A stretch of DNA of 64,000 nucleotides from Streptomyces kaniharaensis (GCF_009569385.1 NZ_WBOF01000001.1:1178001-1242000), one strand, 5' to 3'; positions 7,795 through 16,714 are shown, numbered from the stretch's first letter. Notes: generated from the letters alone by a model not told the origin. Program-made: numbers and translations.

Positions 7795-7831
7795 ATCTCC
7801 GGGAGCTCACGACCGACGACGCCCACGCCGT
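7686..7831 (+). repeat. direct repeat copy A (kinase 3' end and GNAT 5' end)
   Basis: This 146-base stretch recurs at 9196-9341 at a constant offset of 1,510 bases. The kinase-coding part (to the stop at 7794) differs at two of 109 bases. The GNAT-coding part beyond it is clearly more diverged. Confidence 0.9.
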
Positions 7832-8318
7832 CCGTCGGATCTACAGCGGCGCATCGGTCCGCCACCTCGGGCGCGACGAGATGGGACGCGTCGAGGCGCA
7901 CCGGTACGTGGGGCAGGCGATCCAATGGGCCCAGGAGGACCAGCGCGTCCAGCACATCCTCGGGATCAACGTGGACGGCGACCTCCTGGGCATCGTCAAG
8001 CTCAACACCACGACCGCCGAGGGCAGGTTGAGCTACATCCTGCGGGAGGACGCCTGGGGCCACGGGCACGCCACCACCGCCGTCATCGAACTGCTCGCCT
8101 TCGCATTCGACACACTTCACCTCACCACCATCACCGCCAAGCACCGCGCCGCCAACCCCGCCTCCGGCCGGGTGCTGGTCAAGGCCGGGTTCACCCGTAT
8201 CCGCGCGGCCGACGGTCTCCTGCACTATGCGGCCAGGCCGGGGCGCCGCCCCCGTCGCCCCCGCCTGGCTCCGCGCCCGACTCCGGCTGCGGAGGCGGTG
8301 GGGGAGGTTGAGGCATAG
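7791..8318 (+). CDS. GNAT family N-acetyltransferase
   Basis: 175 residues from GTG at 7791, overlapping the kinase stop (GTGA). It shows strand one (MNLRELTTDDAHAVRRIYSG), a central GIVKLNTTTAEGRLSYIL sheet, and an acetyl-CoA loop region EDAWGHGHATTAVIEL at about residues 80-95. The motif B segment is NPASGRVLVKAGF. The last 30 residues (RPGRRPRRPRLAPRPTPAAEA) are low-complexity and may be a run-on tail. Co-translation with the kinase-like protein suggests the two modify the same target or work in one pathway. The substrate is unknown. Confidence 0.87.
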   Translation: MNLRELTTDDAHAVRRIYSGASVRHLGRDEMGRVEAHRYVGQAIQWAQEDQRVQHILGINVDGDLLGIVKLNTTTAEGRLSYILREDAWGHGHATTAVIELLAFAFDTLHLTTITAKHRAANPASGRVLVKAGFTRIRAADGLLHYAARPGRRPRRPRLAPRPTPAAEAVGEVEA

Positions 8319-8345
8319 CAGGCTCCTCCCTTCGACAAGACAGGT

Positions 8346-8465
8346 ATGGATCGCATTCGCGAGGTCCGGCGCACGCTCGCTCCCTGGCAGATGTCGCAGT
8401 ACGTCCGGGACCTCGGTGATCGTCTCTACGACTGGGGCACGACGGTCAGCGCCCTTCAGCGTTGA
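8346..8465 (+). CDS. possible 39-residue ORF
   Basis: ATG at 8346 opens a frame reading MDRIREVRRTLAPWQMSQ, then YVRDLGDRLYDWGTTVSALQR. The amphipathic helical pattern and aromatic residues look coded rather than random. There is no good ribosome binding site and the 3' end overlaps the convergent HAD gene by 20 bases. It may be a remnant rather than a working gene. Confidence 0.3.
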   Translation: MDRIREVRRTLAPWQMSQYVRDLGDRLYDWGTTVSALQR

Positions 8466-9105
8466 ACTTGGCGATCCTTTCCGGCAGTTCCGTCAACGAA
8501 TCGATGCGCATCGTCGTGATCGCGTCCGCGTCCGGATCCCGCTGCTGGATCGTGCCCCAGGGGCCGCGCCGGATGAGAGCAGTAAGGAGGCCCGCCTGCA
8601 CAGCCGGCCGGATGTCGTTGTCGAGCCGGTCACCGACGTACAGAATCTCGCCAGGCTCAGCAGGCGTCGCCTCGATGACGCGCTCGAAGAACCTCACGTC
8701 CGGCTTTGACGCCCCCCAGTCGTCACTGGTGGCGATCATGTCGGAAGGAAGGTCCAGCCCTCGCAGCAGACCGCCGGCCCGCACGGTCTGGTTCCCGGCG
8801 ATGCCAACCCATAGCCCTGCTTCACGCAGGGCAGCCAGGGTGGGCCGGACATCCGGGTAGAGATCGTCCTCGCCGAACCACTCCGGCTTGCCGGTAGCCG
8901 CGCGCTTCTCTCGCTCCTCAGTCAGGTCGAACCCGGGCCGGAACTCCTGGAACGTCTCACGGTAGTCGCGCCCCTGCGCGATGACCGCCCCGAACATCGC
9001 CGCGAAGGTGTGCCGTGGCACCCCCAGCCAGTCCGCCCACGTCCCGTACTCCCGGGTCTCGTCAACGAGACACTCGCCCACGTCGAATACCACCGCACGA
9101 ATCAT
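8446..9105 (-). CDS. HAD family hydrolase
   Basis: 219 residues from ATG at 9105. Motif I is VVFDVGECLVDE, keeping the nucleophile Asp but with Val in place of the second Asp (DxV rather than DxD). Motif II is GIAGNQT, motif III is KPDVRFFERVIE with Lys, and motif IV is ILYVGDRLDNDIRPAVQAG with the metal-binding GD..DND. A helical cap domain lies at about residues 20-90. It is a cytoplasmic phosphatase-like enzyme of unknown substrate. It sits between the two copies of the kinase/GNAT repeat, on the opposite strand. Confidence 0.88.
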   Translation of the reverse strand: MIRAVVFDVGECLVDETREYGTWADWLGVPRHTFAAMFGAVIAQGRDYRETFQEFRPGFDLTEEREKRAATGKPEWFGEDDLYPDVRPTLAALREAGLWVGIAGNQTVRAGGLLRGLDLPSDMIATSDDWGASKPDVRFFERVIEATPAEPGEILYVGDRLDNDIRPAVQAGLLTALIRRGPWGTIQQRDPDADAITTMRIDSLTELPERIAKFNAEGR

Positions 9106-9195
9106 GCTCCGCAGGTTAGCTAATGCGCGACGGTCGGCTCGGGGCCGGGGCACGCCGTCCCCGCTGTCGCGCCACCCGAGCACCTCCGGTTGACA

Positions 9196-9341
9196 CGCCG
9201 AGCCCTGGCCGACCGCCCAAGCCCCGTTGCGGGCGGTCCTGCGCGCACGGGCGCAGGACCGCACCAGGGCCGCCGAACTCGCCGTTGCCCTGGAGGAGCT
9301 GTGAACCTGCGTGAGCTGACGTCCGATCACGCCCACGCCGT
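9196..9341 (+). repeat. direct repeat copy B: scar of a second kinase-GNAT pair
   Basis: The stretch holds the last 36 codons of a kinase-like gene with its stop at 9302-9304, then the first dozen codons of a GNAT gene (GTGAACCTGCGTGAGCTGACG). It then ends abruptly against the 3' side of the next gene. Both truncated pieces are non-functional. Confidence 0.85.
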
Positions 9342-9399
9342 ACGCGGCCGGGTCGGGGCGCCCCACGTCGCCCCGGCCCGGTCGCATGCCCAACGCCAG

Positions 9400-12111
9400 C
9401 TACGGCATCGGCGTCTTCCAGATGCCGCGCCCGTGCGTGGCCACGTACATCGACGTGCCGTCCGGGCTCGGCGAGAGGTAGACCGCCGCCGCCGTCGGCA
9501 GGTTGCCGGCGGCCGTCGGGTCGACCTGGCCCAGCCGCTTCCAGTGGCCGAGGCCGTCCGCGCGCACGTCGTCCACGAAGACACCCAGGTCCGTCGCGAC
9601 CATCAGCGTGCCGTCCGGGGCGAACAGCACCCGGTTCGCGGAGGCGTCTACCAACTGGTCCGCAGCCCCGTCGGCGCCGCTCACGTCCTGCCAGGTCGCA
9701 CCGCCGTCGGTGGTGCGCCACAGGTGGCCGTAGCCCGCGCCCGGGCCGACGTTCCAGTGCCGGGAGAAGCCGGAGAGCGCCGCGTACGCCGTCGCGCCGG
9801 TCGGGTCGGACGGGTCGATGGCGAGGTCCTGGACGTAGCGGACCGGGAAGTCCGCCGGGAGCGCCACCTGGTGCCAGCTGCCGCCGTAGTTGGTCATGAT
9901 CCCGCGGCCGAACCCGGCGCCCGGGTTGCACTCGCCGCACCAGGCCGCCCAGATCACGTGGTTGCCGCTGGCGTCCCGCTGCGACTTGATCGCGGTGATC
10001 GAACGGCCGGCCCCGGAGTCGGCGAGCTTCTGCCAGTCGGCACCCGAAGTGCTCTGCCACGTCCTGGTGTTGGCGTAGACGTACTGGCCGCCCGCCACCC
10101 AGAAGCCCGGGTCCTTCGCGTCCACGCCGAACGGGGCGATGAAGCGCGCGTTCGGGTCGTTCGGGCTGATCGAGGTCATGGACGACGGCGTGCCGTCGTC
10201 GTTCGCCGTGTAGCCGCAGTTGTTGGTGACCGACAGGGCGAGGTTGGTGTACTCGCCCACGGTCTGGCAGCCGTTGGCCGGGTTGACCAGCTGGTCGCCG
10301 CCGTCGCCGCCGAACGGCTGGGCCATCTCACCGGCCGCGTTGAGCTGTTCGGTCACCGGGGCGGTGGTGCCGGGGTAGGTGTACGTGTAGGTCGAGCCCT
10401 TCGGCACCAGCACGGAGGCGCCGTTGTCCTGCAGGCCGCCCCACACCGCCTCGCCGCCGCCCGGAAGAGAGCCGGCCCCCACCGAGTAGTACTGCAGGGT
10501 GCGCAGCGTGCCGCTCGCGTTGAGGTTGCGCCAGCCTGGCGCGGTCTGGGTGGTGGGGCGGGCGTAGACGCCGCCGTCGTTGCCGGCGTAGACCTCGGGG
10601 GCCCGGCCGGGCCAGCTGGAGAAGGCCAGCGCGTGCTGGTCGGAGTGCATCACGTTGCCGTCGCAGGTGTTCTGCGCGGCGGTGTAGCTGAAGCAGTTCA
10701 GGCCGAGGTTCCAGTAGCGGCCGACGGTGGTCCAGGTGGAGCCGCCGTTGCGGGTCTCGTACAGCTCCTCCAGCCCCAGGTAGAGGTGGTTCGGGTCGGC
10801 CGGGTCGACGGCGAGGGACTGGTCGTACCAGGACTGCACGCCGGGCTGATAACCGGGGCCCATCACGGTGAGCTTCATCGCCGAGCCGCTGTTGGCCAGC
10901 TTGCCGGCGTCGGCGATCTGGGTGAACGGGCCGTTGATGTCGCCGCTGTTGCTGACGTACACGCCGCCGAGCATGGTGGACGGCGCCTTGGCTCCCGGGC
11001 TCTTGTTGTACAGCGTCGGCGACTCGACGGTGGCGTACAGCTTGCTGCCGTCGGCCGCGTAGGCGAAGGTCGTGTTGCCGATGTCGGCCGGGTTGATCCC
11101 GCCCTGCGGGTTGGCGGTGTGCCAGGTGGTGCCGGCGTCGTCGGAGTAGTAGAAGCCGTTGTACGTCGCGCCGCCGCGCCAGGCGAGGTTGGCCACGACG
11201 CGCTTGCCGCCGGAACCGGGCTGGACCACCAGGTCGTTGGCGAGGTCGGCGAAGTAGGGGCCAGTGCCGCAGCTCACGCCGCCGATGCCGACGCCCGCGC
11301 AGGGGGCGAGCACCTTCTGCCACGGGTCGTTCGGGGCGGCGCCGAGGGCACGCCGGTACACGCCGTGGGAGGTGGCGGCGAAGACGTAGCCGGCGTCGGG
11401 GTCGAACCGCAGCTGGTGGATGGAGCTGTTGTCGAGCTCGCCGCCGCCGAGCGCGTCGGACTGGCCGAACGTCGCCCGGCTGGGGTCGGCGAGGCGGTAG
11501 ACGCCGGTGCCGAGGTAGTTGTCGAAGGCGGTGGTGGCCTCGCCGGTGCCGAGCCAGAGCGCGCCGTCGGGGGCGACGGCGAGGGAGCCGACGGACAGCG
11601 AGGGCAGGTGGTCGGCGATCGGTGTCCAGGTCGCGCCGTCGTCGGTGGAGCGGAACACGCCGCCGTCGGCGCCGCCCGCGTACACCACCCCGGGGTGGGC
11701 CGGGTCGGTGGCGAGCGCGGCGATCCGGCCGGCGTTGTAGCCGCCGCCGGCGCCGCCGTTGGAGACGTTGTGGTCCCGGTAGTGCAGGGCGTCCCCGTTG
11801 TACGGCTGGGTGGTGACCTCGGTGAAGGAGGCCTGGCGGACGGGCATGCCCAGGACGTGCTGCCAGGCGGCCCGGTAGGCGCCGGGGGTGACCGTGCCGC
11901 CGGGCGAGAGCCGGGGGTCGTTGAACGACTGGAGGGAGTCCATCAGTTCGCCGGAGTCCTGTCCGGCCTGGCGGTGTTTCGTGCTGCTGCCGGAACTCGT
12001 GGTGGTGACGGTGTCACCCCAGGCGGTGGCGGTGCCCGCCGTCGCGATCAGTGCGGCGGAAACGAGGGCGGCGCGGGTTCTGCCGCTCCGCTTTCTGGAA
12101 TGGGAGCCCAT
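9400..12111 (-). CDS. secreted beta-propeller protein with BNR/Asp-box repeats (sialidase/GH74-like)
   Basis: 903 residues from ATG at 12111. An N-terminal signal peptide (MGSHSRKRSGRTRAALVSAA, ending near ATAWG) directs export. The mature part contains repeated Asp-boxes of the S/T-x-D-x-G-x-x-W type: STDDGATWTPI, SDDAGTTWHTAN, TRNGGSTWTTV and TTDGGATWQDV. These are spaced through the chain and build a seven- or double seven-bladed propeller as in sialidases, GH74 xyloglucanases and VPS10/sortilin-like proteins. It lacks a carbohydrate-binding module or cell-wall anchor that I can see. Catalytic residues cannot be assigned from sequence, so binding or hydrolysis of extracellular glycan is inference. 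It has its own promoter at 12182-12209. Confidence 0.8.
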   Translation of the reverse strand: MGSHSRKRSGRTRAALVSAALIATAGTATAWGDTVTTTSSGSSTKHRQAGQDSGELMDSLQSFNDPRLSPGGTVTPGAYRAAWQHVLGMPVRQASFTEVTTQPYNGDALHYRDHNVSNGGAGGGYNAGRIAALATDPAHPGVVYAGGADGGVFRSTDDGATWTPIADHLPSLSVGSLAVAPDGALWLGTGEATTAFDNYLGTGVYRLADPSRATFGQSDALGGGELDNSSIHQLRFDPDAGYVFAATSHGVYRRALGAAPNDPWQKVLAPCAGVGIGGVSCGTGPYFADLANDLVVQPGSGGKRVVANLAWRGGATYNGFYYSDDAGTTWHTANPQGGINPADIGNTTFAYAADGSKLYATVESPTLYNKSPGAKAPSTMLGGVYVSNSGDINGPFTQIADAGKLANSGSAMKLTVMGPGYQPGVQSWYDQSLAVDPADPNHLYLGLEELYETRNGGSTWTTVGRYWNLGLNCFSYTAAQNTCDGNVMHSDQHALAFSSWPGRAPEVYAGNDGGVYARPTTQTAPGWRNLNASGTLRTLQYYSVGAGSLPGGGEAVWGGLQDNGASVLVPKGSTYTYTYPGTTAPVTEQLNAAGEMAQPFGGDGGDQLVNPANGCQTVGEYTNLALSVTNNCGYTANDDGTPSSMTSISPNDPNARFIAPFGVDAKDPGFWVAGGQYVYANTRTWQSTSGADWQKLADSGAGRSITAIKSQRDASGNHVIWAAWCGECNPGAGFGRGIMTNYGGSWHQVALPADFPVRYVQDLAIDPSDPTGATAYAALSGFSRHWNVGPGAGYGHLWRTTDGGATWQDVSGADGAADQLVDASANRVLFAPDGTLMVATDLGVFVDDVRADGLGHWKRLGQVDPTAAGNLPTAAAVYLSPSPDGTSMYVATHGRGIWKTPMP

Positions 12112-12523
12112 GGGTTCTCCGGTCCGTCGGGGGACCGTCTCCGCCGGTCGCGGAGACGGGAACTGGAGGTGGAGCGGGCGAACACTACCGCAGCCGGGAT
12201 TTCCGTCAACAGGGGTCGGACACAAGGGCTTTGTCCCGAATTTCCACGGTCTTCCGGCGTCGCATTAACTGAATGGAGAAGCGGCGGAGAAAAGCCCGGG
12301 CACTTTAGTCAAAGCTTTACTCGAATTCGTTTCGCGGCACTCTCCGCCGCCGCCCGGAATCGCCCTTTCCCGGGGCACGACAGCCTTCCCGCCGGCCGCA
12401 CACCCCCGACCCGATACGTCCCGCCACACGGCACAGAACAGCACGCGCTGGAGCCCGCATCTCCCTTTCCCGCCACCCGAATTGAGCGTGAACGACCCCG
12501 TCCCCACGCCTACGCTCGGCCGC
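12112..12523. other. divergent intergenic region
   Basis: This 412-base region lies between the propeller-protein start and the methyltransferase start. It contains the minus-strand promoter described separately. The AT-rich part near 12240-12330 (for example GTCAAAGCTTTACTCG) may serve the plus strand. No gene is seen. Confidence 0.5.
12182..12209 (-). promoter_or_regulatory. promoter of the propeller-protein gene
   Basis: Read on the minus strand, TTGACG (12209-12204) and TAGTGT (12187-12182) are separated by 16 bases, a good vegetative-type promoter. The start codon is about 70 bases further on. Confidence 0.6.
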
Positions 12524-13252
12524 ATGAACCGCACGATCCGCACCGTCGACGACGTCCTCGCCCTCCTCGACCGCCTCCTCCCCCCGGCCGCCGACCGCTG
12601 GACCTCCGGCGCCTCCGCCTGGTGGGACGGCTTCTACGCCGACCGCACCGCCGAGCGCCCGTTCTTCGTCCCCAAGCCGGACGAGAACCTGGTCTCCTAC
12701 CTCGACCGCGGCCTGATCGCCCCGGGCCGCGCACTCGATCTCGGCTGCGGCCCGGGGCGCAACGCGCTCCACCTCGCCTCGCTCGGATTCGACGTCGACG
12801 CGGTCGACATCTCCCCCGCCGCCATCGCCTGGGCCGAGGAGCGGGCGCGCGAGGCGGGGGCCGCCGGCACCCCGCGCTTCCACTGCGCCGACATCTTCGC
12901 GGTCGACCTCCCCCACCCCCGCTACGACCTCGTGTACGACTCCGGCTGCCTCCACCACCTCCCCCCGCACCGCCGGGTCAGCTACCTCGCCCTCCTCGAC
13001 CGCGTCCTCGCGCCCGGCGGGCACCTCGTCGTGAACGCCTTCGCGGCCGGCGCGATGGGTTCCGAGCGGACCGACGAGGACCTGTACCGCCTCGGTGGTC
13101 TGGAGGGCGGTCTCGCCTACTCGCCGGACGAACTCCGCACGCTCTTCTCGGACTTCACCGCAGTCGAGATCCGCCCGATGGCCGCCCAGGAGCCCGACTC
13201 CGCACTCTTCGGCGTGCCGTTCCTCCTCACCGCGCTCTTCCGGCGGCCGTAG
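12524..13252 (+). CDS. class I SAM-dependent methyltransferase
   Basis: 242 residues from ATG at 12524; a GTG 36 bases earlier is possible but less likely. Motif I is RALDLGCGPGRNALHLASLGFDV, the glycine-rich SAM loop. The acidic end of strand two is VDAVDISPAAI. Motif II/post-II is YDLVYDSGCLHHLPPHRRVSYL, and LAPGGHLVVNAF is motif III. The fold is that of Methyltransf_11/25 enzymes and TehB-like proteins. The C-terminal part (FTAVEIRPM) closes the sheet. The acceptor is unknown. It is a single-gene unit between a divergent propeller gene and a downstream esterase on the same strand. Confidence 0.88.
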   Translation: MNRTIRTVDDVLALLDRLLPPAADRWTSGASAWWDGFYADRTAERPFFVPKPDENLVSYLDRGLIAPGRALDLGCGPGRNALHLASLGFDVDAVDISPAAIAWAEERAREAGAAGTPRFHCADIFAVDLPHPRYDLVYDSGCLHHLPPHRRVSYLALLDRVLAPGGHLVVNAFAAGAMGSERTDEDLYRLGGLEGGLAYSPDELRTLFSDFTAVEIRPMAAQEPDSALFGVPFLLTALFRRP

Positions 13253-13341
13253 GCGGAGGCTCCCAGCCGTCTCCCAGCGGGCTGTCAGCGGCTTGCCAGC
13301 CTTTAACCCACCTCTCATGTCCCGCCCCTAACCTCCGCGGC

Positions 13342-14601
13342 ATGAACGTCTCGCTGCTCGGCGGCTGGTTCCCGTGGACCGTGCAGGCCGTCGCCGTCGC
13401 CCTGTTCCTGGCCGCGCTCGGCTGGCGGGACCGCGCGTGGCGCGTGAAGTGGGGCCCGATCGCCCTCGGGGTGGCGGTGACCCTGACCGCGCTCGTCGCG
13501 GTCGGGGTGCTCACCCTGGCCGGGATCACCGACCCGATCCCGCTCGGCGTCTGGCTGTGGAGCGGCGTGGCGATCGCGGCGTTCAGCGTGCTCGGCTTCG
13601 GCTGGCGCGGCGCCCGCTGGTGGCGGCGGGCGCTGGCGCCGCTCGCGGCCGTCCTCGCGCTGTTCTCGGCCGCGAACAGCCTGAACATCGCCACCGGCTA
13701 CTACCCGACCCTCGACGACGCGATCGGCGAGCTGAGCGGTGACCCGCTGCCGGACCAGATCACCCTCGCCCAGCTCGGCTCGATCCACGGGAAGACGAAG
13801 ACCGGCCGCATCGTCCAGGTCGACATCCCGGACACCGCGAGCGGCTTCACCCACCGGCAGGAGCTGGTCTACCTGCCGCCCGCGTGGTTCCGCAGCCAGA
13901 ACCGGCCGAAGCTGCCCGTGCTGGAGATGATCGGCGGCGAGTTCGCGGCGCCCGACAACTGGATCCGCTCCGGCGACGCGGTGAGGACCGCGGACGCCTT
14001 CGCCGCCAAGCACAACGGCTTCGCGCCGATCCTGGTCTTCGTGGACGCCACCGGCGGTTTCCGGGTGGACACCGAGTGCGTGGACGGGCCGCACGGCAAG
14101 TCCGAGAGCCACCTGGTCAAGGACGTCCCGCCGTTCATCCAGAAGACCTTCAACGCCGCCACCGACCCGCACAAGTGGGGCGTGGCCGGCTGGTCGATGG
14201 GCGGCACCTGCGCGATCGACCTCACCGTCGAACACCCCGACGTGTTCACGCACTTCGGCGACTTCTCGGGCGACAAGGGCCCGTACATCGGCGACAAGGA
14301 CCACACTATCCAGGAGCTGTACGGCGGCGACGCCGTGGCCTGGGCCGCGCACGACCCGCTGACCGTCCTCGCCCACCACCCCAAGTACCAGGGCGTGTCG
14401 GGCTACTTCGGCCAGGGCGACGAGGAGCACGGCCAGATCGAGTCGGCCAGGCAGCTCAACGAGGCCGCCAAGAAGGACGGCATACGCACCACGACGGCCG
14501 TCGGCTCCGGCAAGCACACCTGGCAGACCGGCGCCGCCACCTTCGTCCAGGCCCTCCCCTGGCTCGCCCAGCAGCTCGGCGTCCCGGGCACCCGCGCCTG
14601 A
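13342..14601 (+). CDS. membrane-anchored esterase of the antigen 85/esterase D-like family
   Basis: 419 residues from ATG at 13342. Three to four membrane helices (about residues 8-27, 38-60, 66-84, 95-115) precede an extracytoplasmic alpha/beta hydrolase domain. The nucleophile elbow is VAGWSMGGTCAIDL with Ser near residue 285. A conserved stretch DVFTHFGDFSGDKGPYIGD follows, and the likely catalytic His is in SGKHTWQTGA near the end. The layout equals that of actinomycete 'esterase family' proteins related to mycolyltransferases, which act on envelope or extracellular lipids and esters. Streptomycetes lack mycolic acids, so the acceptor is open. No operon partner is apparent. Confidence 0.85.
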   Translation: MNVSLLGGWFPWTVQAVAVALFLAALGWRDRAWRVKWGPIALGVAVTLTALVAVGVLTLAGITDPIPLGVWLWSGVAIAAFSVLGFGWRGARWWRRALAPLAAVLALFSAANSLNIATGYYPTLDDAIGELSGDPLPDQITLAQLGSIHGKTKTGRIVQVDIPDTASGFTHRQELVYLPPAWFRSQNRPKLPVLEMIGGEFAAPDNWIRSGDAVRTADAFAAKHNGFAPILVFVDATGGFRVDTECVDGPHGKSESHLVKDVPPFIQKTFNAATDPHKWGVAGWSMGGTCAIDLTVEHPDVFTHFGDFSGDKGPYIGDKDHTIQELYGGDAVAWAAHDPLTVLAHHPKYQGVSGYFGQGDEEHGQIESARQLNEAAKKDGIRTTTAVGSGKHTWQTGAATFVQALPWLAQQLGVPGTRA

Positions 14602-15103
14602 GGTCCGGGGCCGCCTGTTCCACGTACGAACACCACATGGGGAAGCCTTGGCCTCGATCCTCTTGACATGACCGGTCCGGGTGCGTCCACGGCGAGCCGC
14701 CACCAGGCAGGCGAAGGCTCGGGCCCGCCGGTGCGCCCGGCAGGCCGGGCGGCCCACCGCCGTTCGGCCATCGCTTCTTCCGTGGCTGCGCACACCTTCG
14801 CCACCGGGCAGGTGCATCCGTTCGGCGGGTTGCGCTACCGGCCGGTACACCGCTTTGCCAGCGGCGGCCCGGTAGCACTAAATTTCGACCGCCGTCGGCG
14901 CGGTCGAGCTGAGCAGTCCTCAGAGCTCAGCGCAGCACCGTCCGGCAGGACGTTACGGGGGGAGAGGAACAGCCATGCCGAGTGCCCGCAGCCAGGGGCC
15001 GACCCGGCGGCGAGGACGGATCGCCGGTGCCGCACGTGCGGTGTCGGGCGCGGCCGCGCACCAGACCCCGCACCACGACACCGGATACGTGAGGAAGCAT
15101 CAG
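14602..15103. other. intergenic region with a likely promoter for the lipoprotein gene
   Basis: 500 bases without a supported gene. At 14855-14884, TTGCCA and TAAATT are 18 bases apart and lie about 220 bases before the lipoprotein start. A second TTGACA at 14663-14668 has no matching -10. The AT-rich spot around 14879 is the only one in the region. Confidence 0.45.
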
Positions 15104-15916
15104 TTGCGTACCACCCGACTGGTCACGGTCACCAGCGCAGCCCTGCTCTGCCTCGGCGCCCTCAGCGCCTGCGGGCCCGAAAACGGCGGCGACCAGGACG
15201 CGTCGAAGACCACCGCGCCGACCGCCGCACCGGCGACGCCGACCGGGGGCGCCACCGCCTCCCCCTCCGGCGCACCGGCTCCCACCGGCGGCCAGGGCAA
15301 GCCCACCGGCGGCGGCATTCCGGAGAAGGCCTGGATGAGCAGCCACGACATTCCGCTGGACGACACCACCCACTGGGCCCCGCTCGCCGCGAACGCGAAG
15401 CCCATCACCGGCCCGGTCACGTTCAAGGGCATGGAGCTGTGCCACGCCGCGGTCTCCAACACCTCCCTGCCGCTCTTCATCGGCCAGGCGGCGGGCAAGG
15501 CTCTCGTCGGCTTCGGAGGCGACCACTGGCAAGCCCAGGAGACCCTGCTCTACCTCGGCGACGGGGCCAAGAGCAGCGGCACCCAGCAGGCCATCGGCAT
15601 GGTGCGCACGACCGTCACCGACGCGGTGAAGAACTGCGCCAAGACCGCGCCGGGCGCCACGGTGAAGGTGTCCGGTGCCGATGACAACTTCGCCGACTTC
15701 GCCGCCACCGTGACGATCCCGCAGGCCGACGGCTCGACCGTCACCCTGCACGAGTACGTGCTCGACGCCGGCGGCACGGTCGGCGAGCTGTCCGTCTTCG
15801 TCACCACCAAGAGCGGCGCGCAGCCCAAGGAGGCTTGGACGCACCCCGACTCCGAGGACAGGTACGTCTTCAACACGCTGCGGGCCCCGGTCTGCGAGGC
15901 CTTCCCCGGCTGCTGA
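15104..15916 (+). CDS. secreted lipoprotein of unknown function
   Basis: 270 residues from TTG at 15104, chosen because GAGGAAG lies six bases upstream; GTG at 15089 and ATG at 14975 are in-frame alternatives. The signal sequence MRTTRLVTVTSAALLCLGAL ends in the lipobox LSAC, so the Cys becomes lipid-modified and the protein stays on the outer face of the membrane. A Thr/Ala/Pro-rich linker of about 50 residues precedes a domain of some 190 residues, with four cysteines (ELCHAAV, VKNCAK, APVCEAF, PGC) that could form two disulfides. The fold recalls extracellular sensor domains of the PknH type, but I cannot confirm that. A strong bidirectional terminator follows. Confidence 0.8.
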   Translation: MRTTRLVTVTSAALLCLGALSACGPENGGDQDASKTTAPTAAPATPTGGATASPSGAPAPTGGQGKPTGGGIPEKAWMSSHDIPLDDTTHWAPLAANAKPITGPVTFKGMELCHAAVSNTSLPLFIGQAAGKALVGFGGDHWQAQETLLYLGDGAKSSGTQQAIGMVRTTVTDAVKNCAKTAPGATVKVSGADDNFADFAATVTIPQADGSTVTLHEYVLDAGGTVGELSVFVTTKSGAQPKEAWTHPDSEDRYVFNTLRAPVCEAFPGC

Positions 15917-15968
15917 CCGGGAAACAGCAGCCCAACGAACGGCCCCGGGCGCGATACCGGGGCACGAC

Positions 15969-16009
15969 GGGTGGGCCCGTCCGGCACAGGGGACCGGACG
16001 GGCCCACCC
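15969..16009. terminator. bidirectional terminator between convergent genes
   Basis: A perfect 16-base stem (15969-15984 against 15994-16009) with a nine-base loop lies between the stops at 15916 and 16031 of two convergent genes. Confidence 0.85.
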
Positions 16010-16030
16010 GCCACCATGTCGGACGCGCCG

Positions 16031-16588
16031 TCAGAGGCCGAGGCGGCTCAGCGCGGTCGTCCAGTCGGTGGCGATGGCTCTGCGCGCCGCATCGAGGCCG
16101 ACCTGGCCGCCGCACACCGCCTTCTTGAGCCGGTTCTCGACGGTGTCCTTGCTCTGCGCCGGCTGGTTGCCGTAACGCGGCTCGGGCCACAGGTTCCGCG
16201 GGTCGCGCGGGGCGCCGCCGAGCTCCAGCGGCACGAGGTGGTCCTCCTCGTAGTCGGCCGGGTCGGTGTCCGCGAAGCCGTACCGGGCGATCTGCTGCAC
16301 CTTGAGGGGGTTGGTGTAGCTGACCGGCGGGCGGACGGTGGCGGTCCAGCCGGGGACGCAGATCGTCTTCCTGATGGTCGCCTGGGTGACGGCCGGGTTG
16401 TACGCGCCCGGGGTGCAGGACGGGTCGGGCAGCGGCAGGTACGCGCGCGAGCAACCGGCGGCGCGCGCACCGGACTTGGCGGTCGGCTGCGCGGTGGCGG
16501 CCTGGGCAGTGCCGGTGCCGGCGGCGAGCCCGGCGGCGGCGAGGGTGGTCGCCGCCGCGGCGGCGGCCAGGTGCTGACGAAGCATCAT
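16031..16588 (-). CDS. secreted HNH-like protein
   Basis: 185 residues from ATG at 16588 with GAGAGGAC upstream; the ATG at 16585 would serve too. The signal peptide is MMLRQHLAAAAAATTLAAAG, cleaved near AQAA. The mature part has CSRAYLPLPDPSCTPGAYNPAVTQ, then EEDHLVPLELGGAPRDPRNLWPEP. The D-H-L-x-P-L-E-L-G-G..D..N-L-W-P pattern is that of an HNH/EndA-like nuclease fold, common in small exported actinomycete proteins. His and Asn of the metal site are present. It could degrade extracellular nucleic acid, but exported members have not all been shown to be active. Confidence 0.75.
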   Translation of the reverse strand: MMLRQHLAAAAAATTLAAAGLAAGTGTAQAATAQPTAKSGARAAGCSRAYLPLPDPSCTPGAYNPAVTQATIRKTICVPGWTATVRPPVSYTNPLKVQQIARYGFADTDPADYEEDHLVPLELGGAPRDPRNLWPEPRYGNQPAQSKDTVENRLKKAVCGGQVGLDAARRAIATDWTTALSRLGL

Positions 16589-16714
16589 GGAGGTCCTCTC
16601 CTGGGCCGGCCCGGCCTGGTGCCGGGCGACTGTGGCCATGACAGCACCGGAATCACGACCACCGTCAGGCCCGTGACGTGAACGAGTGGTGACCGCGCCT
16701 CCACATCCCGACGA

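Noticed and set aside
9190..13340. A very long plus-strand open frame continuing into the esterase gene
   Set aside because: It is the reverse-strand shadow of the propeller-protein gene. Only the part from 13342 on has a start, ribosome context and family motifs.
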